Shown here in pieces: positions 57,452 through 64,000 of a stretch of DNA of 64,000 nucleotides. The first letter of the stretch is position 1; every line of letters starts with the position of its first letter. The stretch lies in assembly GCF_000744775.1 (NCBI RefSeq), contig NZ_JQMP01000003.1:310001-374000 (forward strand), read 5' to 3'. This DNA comes from Thermorudis peleae. Lineage in GTDB: Bacteria; Chloroflexota; Chloroflexia; Thermomicrobiales; Thermomicrobiaceae. Position numbers and translations under genes: made by a program. The notes under the pieces are model-generated. The model ran no database searches and was not told the origin of the DNA. It saw only the letters and a list, made by a program, of their open reading frames with translations.

Positions 57452-57931
57452 TTATTCGGCTGTTGCTGTCCGGACAAGCAGGACATCGCATGGCGCATGG
57501 TCAAGGACAAAACGGGCAGTGTGACCAACTGAGCCAGGGCCGTGCACGGGGTGATCTCCAGGGATTTCCCGCGCACGTATTGCAATCACGTCGGCCTGTA
57601 CTTCACGCGCAATCTCGACGATAACGCGCTCAGCTGGACCATCAGCAAGCCGCATCGATGCCGGCACACCAGCCTGTTTCGCGACCTGAAGGGCCTCGTT
57701 GAGTGCAGCTTGCGCAGCAGCCTCCTCAGCCGTGCGCAGTGCCCGCTCGCGCTCAGGGCCACCCACGGGCCCACGGCGCAGCGGGCTCGCCAGCCGTTCC
57801 AGTTCGCGCCGTGGCCGCGGATCACGGACATAGAGCAAGAGGAGCTCAACAGCATGGCCGCCAGTAAGTGCGAGGACGCGGGCAACCAGTGATGCACCGC
57901 CGCGTAGTCCGATAGCGCAGAGGACATACAT
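57452..57931 (-). CDS. universal stress protein (UspA) family
   Basis: ATG 57931 after AAAGGAG gives 159 residues. One UspA domain is present. The first strand is YVLCAIGLRGGASLVARVLAL, the centre has ADGPAERVIVEIAREVQADVIAI, and the ATP-loop region reads GPGSVGHTARFVLDHAPCDVLLV. The G-2x-G-9x-G(S/T) motif is only partly kept, so nucleotide binding is uncertain. It follows the anion permease by 14 bases in the same operon and ends 11 bases from the convergent AlkZ-like gene. Confidence 0.85.
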   Translation of the reverse strand: MYVLCAIGLRGGASLVARVLALTGGHAVELLLLYVRDPRPRRELERLASPLRRGPVGGPERERALRTAEEAAAQAALNEALQVAKQAGVPASMRLADGPAERVIVEIAREVQADVIAIRAREIPGDHPVHGPGSVGHTARFVLDHAPCDVLLVRTATAE

Positions 57932-57945
57932 TGCGGCAGCTCCTT

Positions 57946-59217
57946 TCACTGAAGGCTTATCCAAAGTAATAACGCGCCAACCAGCAGCATTGCCGGCACG
58001 ACCGTGAGCCCAAGCGTCAGGTATTCCCGGGTTGAGATGTCCAGCCCTTGGCGCCGCAGGAGAAGGACCCAGAGCATCGTCGCTAATGAGCCAACTGTCG
58101 TTAAGTTTGGGCCAAGATCAGCGCCAAGCACGGTGGCAAAGTGCAATGTGGTCACCATCGTTGGATCAAGATGGGCGCTTGCTAGCGCAGCGCGCATGAC
58201 CAAGGCCATTGGCACATTGTTGATCAAATTGGCTCCGATCGCTGTCCCGCTGGCGACGACAAGAATGGTTCGTAGTGGCGCTCCTCCTCCGAGACGCAAC
58301 AAAGCGTTGCCAAACGCCGCGGTAAGCCCAAGATTCTCGACTCCACGAACGACGATGAACATGCCGCTAATGAAACCAAAGAGCGCCCAGGAAATACCCT
58401 CCCGCAGCACGTTCCAGTCGAACGTGTCCGTCAGGAGCGCGATGACCATCAAGAGTGCCGCTCCAGCCAAGGCCACTGGGCCAAGGGGAAAGCGTACCAG
58501 CGCTGCCAGAACATAGCCCAGGCCGAGGAGCCCAAGTCCAATTAGCGTTGGAACGAAAGCCCGAGGCCGCGCTGGCTGAGCCTCGTTCAGCGAGCCAAGG
58601 TCATAGCGCAATCGCAGCGCACGATGAAACCAGAGCGTGAACACCGTCGTGTTAATCACAATAGCACAGAGGCTTGGCAGGAGCAGTGCCCGGAGAAAGA
58701 GCCCTAGGCCCACACTGTTGCCGAGGACAAGCAAATTAATCGGATTGCTCACTGGCAGCAAAAATGATGCCGTGTCGGCGATGAACGTCGTCGCAAACAT
58801 GAACGGCAGCGGCGGTAAGCGGAGCCGAGTGACAAGCGCATAGACAACCGGCGTCAGGATTAAGGCAGTCGCATCGTTGGAAAGGAACGCGGTGATAACC
58901 GTACCAAGCAGGAAGATCGCCAGATAGAGCCGGCGTGTGTTGCCACCGCCCCAGCGCGCTGCGAGCAGCGCCAGTGCGTCAAACACACCAGCACGGTCAG
59001 CCAGCGCAGAGACACCCATGAGTCCGAGAAAAAAGAGATACGCATTCCATTCGTTTGCCAGCACCTGCACTGCTTCGTGGAGGCTGACATAGCCCCCAAG
59101 GAGCATACCGACGGCTCCCGCGAGGGCTGCTATAGCTTTAGGGATACGGTAGGGGCGGAACATGACCACAACAAGCGTCGCCGCAAAGATGAGGATTCCC
59201 CCGACGAGATAGGCCAT
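57946..59217 (-). CDS. ArsB/SLC13-superfamily anion permease
   Basis: The protein has 423 residues with 11-12 membrane helices in two inverted halves. Signature re-entrant loops are ITAFLSNDATALILTPVVY (first half, about 110-130) and NLINNVPMALVMRAAL (second half, about 330), with SNDAT and NNVP as the facing tips. The segment PVSNPINLLVLGNSVGL is typical of the ArsB/YbiR group. It could export arsenite or move another oxyanion or dicarboxylate. No arsR or arsC gene is adjacent, so arsenic is not assured. A UspA gene follows at 14 bases. Confidence 0.85.
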   Translation of the reverse strand: MAYLVGGILIFAATLVVVMFRPYRIPKAIAALAGAVGMLLGGYVSLHEAVQVLANEWNAYLFFLGLMGVSALADRAGVFDALALLAARWGGGNTRRLYLAIFLLGTVITAFLSNDATALILTPVVYALVTRLRLPPLPFMFATTFIADTASFLLPVSNPINLLVLGNSVGLGLFLRALLLPSLCAIVINTTVFTLWFHRALRLRYDLGSLNEAQPARPRAFVPTLIGLGLLGLGYVLAALVRFPLGPVALAGAALLMVIALLTDTFDWNVLREGISWALFGFISGMFIVVRGVENLGLTAAFGNALLRLGGGAPLRTILVVASGTAIGANLINNVPMALVMRAALASAHLDPTMVTTLHFATVLGADLGPNLTTVGSLATMLWVLLLRRQGLDISTREYLTLGLTVVPAMLLVGALLLWISLQ

Positions 59218-59316
59218 GTTTCCCCTCCCTTCGCCGCGAGTCTACCAAGCTGGACAGGGTGTGCAGAAGCGGCGATGATGAAACGGCGCATGTCAGTGAA
59301 GATGAGGAGAAGCGCT

Positions 59317-60162
59317 ATGGCACCATGGCCAGTCGAGCAAGCAATGCAAGAGGCGCCGGTGTGTGTGACCTGTGGCACACAGTATCCACCCGCCTCTGCT
59401 CCAGCCACCTGCCCCGTGTGCACCGATGAGCGACAATATATCCCACCCGAAGGCCAACGCTGGACATGCCTCGCTGCCATGCAGGGGCAGTATCAGAACC
59501 GCTTCACAACCCTCGCCACACAGATAACGGAAATCATGACAGAGCCGGCATTTGGCATCGGCCAACGGGCGTTTCTCATCGAAACCGAGCATGGCAACGT
59601 GCTGTGGGATCTCGTTGCCTTCATCGATGAGGCGACGATTGCGACAATCCACGCCCGCGGCGGCGTTCGCGCTATTGCGATTTCCCATCCGCACTACTAC
59701 ACGACCATGGCCACCTGGGCGGCTGCGCTCGAAGCCCCAATCGTGTTAGCAGCAGCCGATCGCGCGTGGGTCCAGTACCCATCGCCATGGCTTCAGTTTT
59801 TCGATGAAACAGCGACGCTGCTGCCTGGCCTTACCGTCATCCGTTGTGGCGGACATTTCCCCGGTGCAAGTGTCTTGCATTGGGCAGATGGTGCTGATGG
59901 CGAAGGAGTATTGTTCAGTGGCGATACCTTGCAGGTCGGTGCTGATCGGTGCTCAGTGAGTGTCCTTTATAGCTATCCCAACTCCATTCCCGTTGATCCG
60001 GTGACGATCGGTGCGATTGCGGCCCGGCTCGAACCGTATTCGTTCGCACAAGTCTATGGTGCGTTTGGTCGGCATATCGTACGCGATGCCAAGGCGGCCG
60101 TCCTGCGTTCACTCGCACGGTACATCCAGCACATCACTGACCCAACCACGAACGCGCGCTAA
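59317..60162 (+). CDS. MBL-fold protein with N-terminal zinc ribbon and altered metal motif
   Basis: ATG 59317 after GAGGAGAAG gives 281 residues; longer frames overlap the divergent permease. A small zinc ribbon (VCVTCGTQYPP with TCPVCTDE, four Cys at about 12-35) precedes a metallo-beta-lactamase fold. The usual HxHxDH is ISHPHYYTTM, so Asp and the third His are lost. CGGHFPGASVLHW and LFSGDTLQV keep a His and an Asp, so a single-metal site is possible. I know this arrangement from uncharacterised bacterial hydrolases only. Confidence 0.8.
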   Translation: MAPWPVEQAMQEAPVCVTCGTQYPPASAPATCPVCTDERQYIPPEGQRWTCLAAMQGQYQNRFTTLATQITEIMTEPAFGIGQRAFLIETEHGNVLWDLVAFIDEATIATIHARGGVRAIAISHPHYYTTMATWAAALEAPIVLAAADRAWVQYPSPWLQFFDETATLLPGLTVIRCGGHFPGASVLHWADGADGEGVLFSGDTLQVGADRCSVSVLYSYPNSIPVDPVTIGAIAARLEPYSFAQVYGAFGRHIVRDAKAAVLRSLARYIQHITDPTTNAR

Positions 60163-60244
60163 GCCGCAACACGAGCATGCTGTGAAACCTGCTCGCAAGC
60201 ACACGTGATGAATGAAGCCCCGCTCGGCGACGGTGTCATGCTAG

Positions 60245-60273
60245 TTGACAACATCGCCTAAGCTCGCTAGTCT
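60245..60273 (+). promoter_or_regulatory. promoter of the aco operon
   Basis: TTGACA (60245-60250), 17-base spacer, TAGTCT (60268-60273). The predicted start near 60280 is about 35 bases before the ATG. No sigma-54 type -24/-12 element was seen. Confidence 0.65.
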
Positions 60274-60314
60274 GTGAGTAAAGATTCCCCTGCAGCCGAA
60301 GAAAGGCGGTGAGC

Positions 60315-61736
60315 ATGGCACAGCTCATCGTGATGCCGAAGTTAGGGCTCACCATGACAGAAGGGCGTGTTTGTCGATGGTACAAGCAGCCTGGTGAGTC
60401 TGTGCAACAAGGTGAGCCAGTCGTTGAGGTGGAAACAGAGAAAATTACCATCGATGTCGAAGCACCAGAATCAGGTGTACTTGCTGAAATTCTCGCCCCG
60501 GAAGGAGCGACGTTGCCGGTTGCTGCACCACTCGCTGTTGTTGCAGCGCCTGGAGAAGTGGTCGACGTGACCGCGTTCGCTAGCAGCACGTATGCGCAGT
60601 CCAGTAACGCACCACAGCGTGATGCGGAATCTGCGCTGGCGGGTGCCAAGCGTGCCGCAGATGGATTCCAGTCATCGCAAGCAGAGACGCACAGTGGAAC
60701 AATCGTTGCCACGCCAGCCGCACGGAAACTCGCTCGTGAGCATGGTCTTGATCTCAGCCAAATTCGTGGCACTGGGCCTGGGGGGCGAATTACCGCTGAA
60801 GATGTCGAGCGTGTCATTGCAGCGCGCCGGACGGAACCAGGCGCTGGTGAACCGGTGACGGTATACAGTGATGGGCTACGTCTCTCCGGTGAGCTCTTTT
60901 GGCCCCAGCGCCCGCTTGCTGAGCCAGTGCCGGCCGTTGTGCTCTGCACCGGAATTCAGGGAGTGAAATCCCTTGGCATGCTGCTGCTTGGTCAAGCCCT
61001 GGCAGAAGCTGGCATTGCTGCTCTTGCCTTCGATTACCGCGGGTTCGGCGCAAGCGAAGGGCCGCGTGGCTGGCTTGATCCGCATCTCCAGGTCCGCGAT
61101 ATCCGGGCTGCTGTCGCGTGGCTAGCTGGAGATGCTCGCGTCGATAGTCGATGGCTTGGGCTTGTGGGCATGAGCTTTGGTGGCGGGCACGCATTGGTTG
61201 CTGCAGCAGATGACCCCTTGGTACGAGTGGTCGTTGCGCTCGCCCCAGTGACGAATGGTCGGCGGTGGCTGCGGTCGCTGCGCGCAGAGTGGGAGTGGCA
61301 GACGCTCCTGCAGCAAATTGCGGACGATCGGCAGAAACGAGCTCGGGGTGGCGATGGGGAGTGGGTGCGGCTGGATGCATTAGTCCCGCCTGATCCCGAG
61401 AGCCGTCTCGTGCTTGAAACCATTAGCCGGCAGCAACCGGGGTTGGAGGTGTTCCCACGAGTACCACTCTGGGCAGGTGAAGCCATCGCTGCGTATCGAC
61501 CAGAGGAGGCTGCGGGACGACTCAATGGTCGACCACTCCTCATCGTGCACGGTGAACTTGATGTTCTCGTGCCTCCGGAAGAGGGCGTAGCGGCTGCAGC
61601 ACAAGCGACAGAGCCGAAACGCCTCATGCTGGTTCCCCAGATGGGACACTTCACGTGGCTTCGCCCAGACCATCCGGTTTTCCAACAGGTCATGACTGAG
61701 GTGATCAACTGGCTGCGAATGGGCTGGAACCTCTAA
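60315..61736 (+). CDS. acoC: acetoin-cleaving E2: lipoyl domain, E3-binding domain, alpha/beta hydrolase
   Basis: ATG 60315 after GAAAGGCGG gives 473 residues. Residues 1-78 are a lipoyl domain with VEVETEKITIDVEAP (Lys43 to be lipoylated). After a linker, residues about 131-170 are a peripheral-subunit-binding domain (ATPAARKLAREHGLDLSQ, then GTGPGGRITAEDV). Residues about 180-473 are an alpha/beta hydrolase with a full triad, Ser in VGMSFGGGH, Asp in GELDVLVPP and His in QMGHFTW. The usual 2-oxo acid acyltransferase domain is missing. A lipoyl plus hydrolase layout is known for proteobacterial AcoC; the added PSBD is less usual. The adjacent acoA/acoB/acoX support acetoin cleavage. Confidence 0.85.
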   Translation: MAQLIVMPKLGLTMTEGRVCRWYKQPGESVQQGEPVVEVETEKITIDVEAPESGVLAEILAPEGATLPVAAPLAVVAAPGEVVDVTAFASSTYAQSSNAPQRDAESALAGAKRAADGFQSSQAETHSGTIVATPAARKLAREHGLDLSQIRGTGPGGRITAEDVERVIAARRTEPGAGEPVTVYSDGLRLSGELFWPQRPLAEPVPAVVLCTGIQGVKSLGMLLLGQALAEAGIAALAFDYRGFGASEGPRGWLDPHLQVRDIRAAVAWLAGDARVDSRWLGLVGMSFGGGHALVAAADDPLVRVVVALAPVTNGRRWLRSLRAEWEWQTLLQQIADDRQKRARGGDGEWVRLDALVPPDPESRLVLETISRQQPGLEVFPRVPLWAGEAIAAYRPEEAAGRLNGRPLLIVHGELDVLVPPEEGVAAAAQATEPKRLMLVPQMGHFTWLRPDHPVFQQVMTEVINWLRMGWNL

Positions 61737-61768
61737 CGGCGGGTAGATGAACAGAGAGGAGGCCGACG

Positions 61769-62782
61769 ATGGCAATGACCACAAGCCCAATCACCCTCCC
61801 GCGGGAAAAGCTGCTCTGGATGTACGAGCGGATGGTGACAATCCGACGTTTTGAGGAGCGAGTAGCGCGCGAATTCGGCGCTGGGAAGCTTCCAGGCTTC
61901 GTCCATCTCTATGCTGGAGAAGAAGCGATTGCTGTCGGCGTGTGTGCCCACTTGACTGATCATGACTACATTACCAGTACGCACCGAGGTCATGGTCACT
62001 GCATCGCCAAAGGGGTTGATGTCAAGGCAATGATGGCCGAGCTTTTCGGCCGAGCAACCGGCGCTTGCCGAGGCAAAGGTGGCTCAATGCATATCGCTGA
62101 CGTCGACAAAGGCATGCTGGGAGCGAACGGCATCGTCGGTGCGGGCGCGCCCTTAGCCTGTGGAGCTGGGTTGACCGCGAAAACGCTCGGCACCGATCAG
62201 GTTGCCGTTTGCTTCTTCGGCGACGGCGGCGCTGAACAAGGCGCTGTCCATGAATCGATGAACCTTGCAGCCATTTGGAAGCTCCCCGTGGTCTTTGTCT
62301 GTGAGAACAATCTCTACGCGGAATCGACGCCATGGACCTATCACTGCGCTGCTCCCGACATTGCGAGCCGGGCCGCGGCCTACGATATACCTGGCGTCCT
62401 CGTCGATGGCGCTGACGTGTTTGCAGTCTACGAAGCGGCTGGTGAGGCAATTGCGCGAGCTCGCCGTGGCGAAGGTCCAAGCTTGCTGGAATGCCGCGCA
62501 TTCCGCTACTTTGGCCACTTCCAGGGCGATGCCGTGACCTATCGGACCAAGGAAGAAGAAGAGGAATACCGGCGCCGCGATCCAATCGCGCGCTTTCGTG
62601 CCACGGTTCTCGAGCAAGGACTGCTCAATGAAGATGAGCTGAACGCAATCGACGAAGCCGTTGCCCGTGAGATCGAAGAGGCGGTGCAGTTCGCTGAAAG
62701 TAGCCCCTATCCACCAGGCGAAGAATGCCTGACTGACGTCTACGTTACCTATCCAGCTGAACAACTGGCATATCGCAATTAG
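61769..62782 (+). CDS. acoA: acetoin dehydrogenase E1 alpha subunit (TPP-dependent)
   Basis: The protein has 337 residues, with ATG 61769 after GAGGAGG. It is the E1-alpha fold, with RRFEERVAREFGAGKLPGFV, HRGHGHCIAKGVD and RGKGGSMHIAD. The TPP-Mg motif starts at FFGDGGAEQGAVHESMNLAA and closes with CENNLYAEST (about 150-195). It decarboxylates or cleaves its 2-oxo/acetoin substrate with E1 beta and passes the acetaldehyde unit to lipoyl-E2. Pyruvate dehydrogenase E1 is the alternative; acoX downstream argues for acetoin. Confidence 0.9.
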   Translation: MAMTTSPITLPREKLLWMYERMVTIRRFEERVAREFGAGKLPGFVHLYAGEEAIAVGVCAHLTDHDYITSTHRGHGHCIAKGVDVKAMMAELFGRATGACRGKGGSMHIADVDKGMLGANGIVGAGAPLACGAGLTAKTLGTDQVAVCFFGDGGAEQGAVHESMNLAAIWKLPVVFVCENNLYAESTPWTYHCAAPDIASRAAAYDIPGVLVDGADVFAVYEAAGEAIARARRGEGPSLLECRAFRYFGHFQGDAVTYRTKEEEEEYRRRDPIARFRATVLEQGLLNEDELNAIDEAVAREIEEAVQFAESSPYPPGEECLTDVYVTYPAEQLAYRN

Positions 62783-62799
62783 TGGTGAGGAGGCTGGCC

Positions 62800-63819
62800 A
62801 TGGCGGTCACCACGCGAACGCTGACCTATCGTGAAGCGATCAACGAAGCGATTCGCCTCGAGATGCGGCGTGATCCTACGGTTGTGCTTATGGGCGAAGA
62901 TGTTGCAGGAGGAGCCGGCATTGGCCATATTGAGGCGCAAGGAGCATGGGGTGGCCCGCTTGGTGTGACCAAGAGCTTAGTCAGTGAGTTCGGCCGCTCA
63001 CGCATCCTTGACACGCCGATCAGCGAAACCGCCTTCATCGGGGCAGCGGTCGGTGCAGCCGCAACCGGATTGCGACCAATTGCTGAGTTGATGTTCGTTG
63101 ACTTCTTCGGCGTCTGTATGGACCAGATCTTTAACCAGGGTGCGAAGTTACGGTACATGTTCGGTGGCAAGGCCAAGGTGCCGATGGTCATTCGCACAAT
63201 GATTGGCGCTGGCTTTGGCGCAGCGGGCCAACATTCCGGCTGTCATTATTCTGTCTTCACCCACATGCCAGGACTCAAGACCGTTGCTCCAGCAACACCC
63301 TATGACGCCAAAGGCCTCCTCATCGCTTCAATTCGTGACGACGATCCCGTCATCTTCTTTGAGCACAAGATGCTCTACGACATGCCCGGCGACGTGCCCG
63401 AAGGCGAGTACGTTATCCCCCTTGGCAAAGCAGAGATTAAGCGAGAAGGGAGCGATGTGACGATCGTGGCCATATCGCGCATGGTGCATGTCGCGCTCGA
63501 GGCAGCACAGCGGCTCGCCCAAGAAGGAATTGAAGCGGAAGTCGTCGATCTCCGAACACTCTCACCGCTTGACGAAGAGACGGTCCTGAGTTCTCTCGCC
63601 AAGACGCGTCGACTTGTTGTCGTCGATGAGGACAACCCACGCTGCAGCGTAGCAGCCGACATCGCTGCGTTAGCAGTCGACAAAGGGTTCGATTATTTAG
63701 ACGCGCCAGTCAAGCTAGTAACGGCACCGCATACGCCAGTGCCATTTAGCCCGGCGCTTGAGCAGTACTACATTCCAAGCCCAGAGCGCGTGATTGCCGC
63801 CGTGCATGCCCTGAGTTAG
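62800..63819 (+). CDS. acoB: acetoin dehydrogenase E1 beta subunit
   Basis: ATG 62800 after GAGGAGG gives 339 residues. The Pyr domain (about 1-180) has LTYREAINEAIRLEMRRDPT, MGEDVAGGAGIGHIEAQGAW and DTPISETAFIGAAVGAAATG. The C-terminal transketolase domain (about 200-330) has EVVDLRTLSPLDEETVL. It forms the alpha2beta2 E1 with the product 17 bases upstream. The segment AGFGAAGQHSGCHYSVFTHMPG matches the usual QHSQ loop except that the second Gln is replaced. Confidence 0.9.
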   Translation: MAVTTRTLTYREAINEAIRLEMRRDPTVVLMGEDVAGGAGIGHIEAQGAWGGPLGVTKSLVSEFGRSRILDTPISETAFIGAAVGAAATGLRPIAELMFVDFFGVCMDQIFNQGAKLRYMFGGKAKVPMVIRTMIGAGFGAAGQHSGCHYSVFTHMPGLKTVAPATPYDAKGLLIASIRDDDPVIFFEHKMLYDMPGDVPEGEYVIPLGKAEIKREGSDVTIVAISRMVHVALEAAQRLAQEGIEAEVVDLRTLSPLDEETVLSSLAKTRRLVVVDEDNPRCSVAADIAALAVDKGFDYLDAPVKLVTAPHTPVPFSPALEQYYIPSPERVIAAVHALS

Positions 63820-63830
63820 GTTGCCGTGCA

Positions 63831-64000
63831 GTGACGGAACCAGCAGTTGGGTTAATCGCGAACCCCGCTGCGGGAAAGGATATTCGCCGACTCGTTGCTC
63901 CAGCCTCAACATTCGATAACAGCGAGAAGGTGCGAATCGTCCGGCGTATTCTTGCCGGGCTGGCTGCTATGAACATCCCCAGCGTCGCTTATCTGCCAGA
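63831..64000 (+). CDS. acoX: AcoX, ATP-NAD kinase-like protein, 3' end cut by the window edge
   Basis: GTG 63831 starts 11 bases after the acoB stop. The 56 visible residues read VGLIANPAAGKDIRRLVAPA, then SEKVRIVRRILAGLAAMNIP. This is the start of the AcoX family, whose NPxxGKDIRR motif is highly characteristic. AcoX is found in aco operons and resembles ATP-NAD kinase; its reaction is not established. It identifies the operon as acetoin-type. A dihydrolipoamide dehydrogenase gene may follow beyond the window. Confidence 0.88.
   Translation, partial: MTEPAVGLIANPAAGKDIRRLVAPASTFDNSEKVRIVRRILAGLAAMNIPSVAYLP

Overview
The window is GC-rich bacterial chromosome. It carries no rRNA, tRNA, IS element, prophage or CRISPR array that I could see. 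Several features fit a thermophilic Chloroflexota of the Thermomicrobia type (inference from gene content only, no phylogeny was run): a compact ba3-type oxidase operon, a B12-dependent ribonucleotide reductase, SBP56, GC-rich intrinsic hairpins and -10 boxes often reading TATACT.

Layout. Positions 1-2.7 kb: a truncated HAD phosphatase, then a DUF2089 zinc-ribbon/HTH regulator overlapping a DUF4097 beta-repeat protein. 2.7-7.5 kb: rmuC, a URO-D-like protein, a PLP decarboxylase and an unknown. 7.5-12.3 kb: a sulfur/thiol group of OsmC, rhodanese, beta-carbonic anhydrase, SBP56 (methanethiol oxidase family) and a His-rich membrane protein. Then come a TPP enzyme (12.4-14 kb), the ba3 oxidase operon on the minus strand (14.2-16.7 kb) and hemW.

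18.6-22.1 kb, all on the minus strand, is the most unusual part. A LuxR-type regulator with a degenerate receiver precedes a mosaic gene with a DCC thiol domain, an internal Tat-like signal, an AT-rich middle, and a tail with 14 cysteines in 60 residues. That architecture recalls halocin-C8 precursors. Four or five small membrane or unknown genes follow, two of them paralogous. It looks like a secreted cysteine-rich peptide system.

22.5-35 kb: metG, an FTR1-like membrane protein, a GNAT/ADP-forming acyl-CoA synthetase fusion, an ArsR repressor with its metal P-type ATPase, a secreted subtilase behind a structured leader, and a PRC/CBS protein. 35-39 kb: a moxR-DUF58-DUF4129 operon on the minus strand. 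39-50 kb: two oligopeptide ABC operons (binding protein plus two permeases, no ATPases). The first ends in a creatinase-like M24 protein, and between the two sit a SufR-like regulator and an unknown coiled-coil membrane protein. 50-60 kb: a DoxX protein, a DMT exporter, nrdJ with tandem NrdR boxes, an ICMT-like methyltransferase, an AlkZ-like glycosylase, a UspA/anion permease pair and an MBL-fold protein. 60.3 kb to the end: an aco-type acetoin cleavage operon whose E2 carries an alpha/beta hydrolase in place of the usual acyltransferase, followed by E1 alpha, E1 beta and a truncated acoX.
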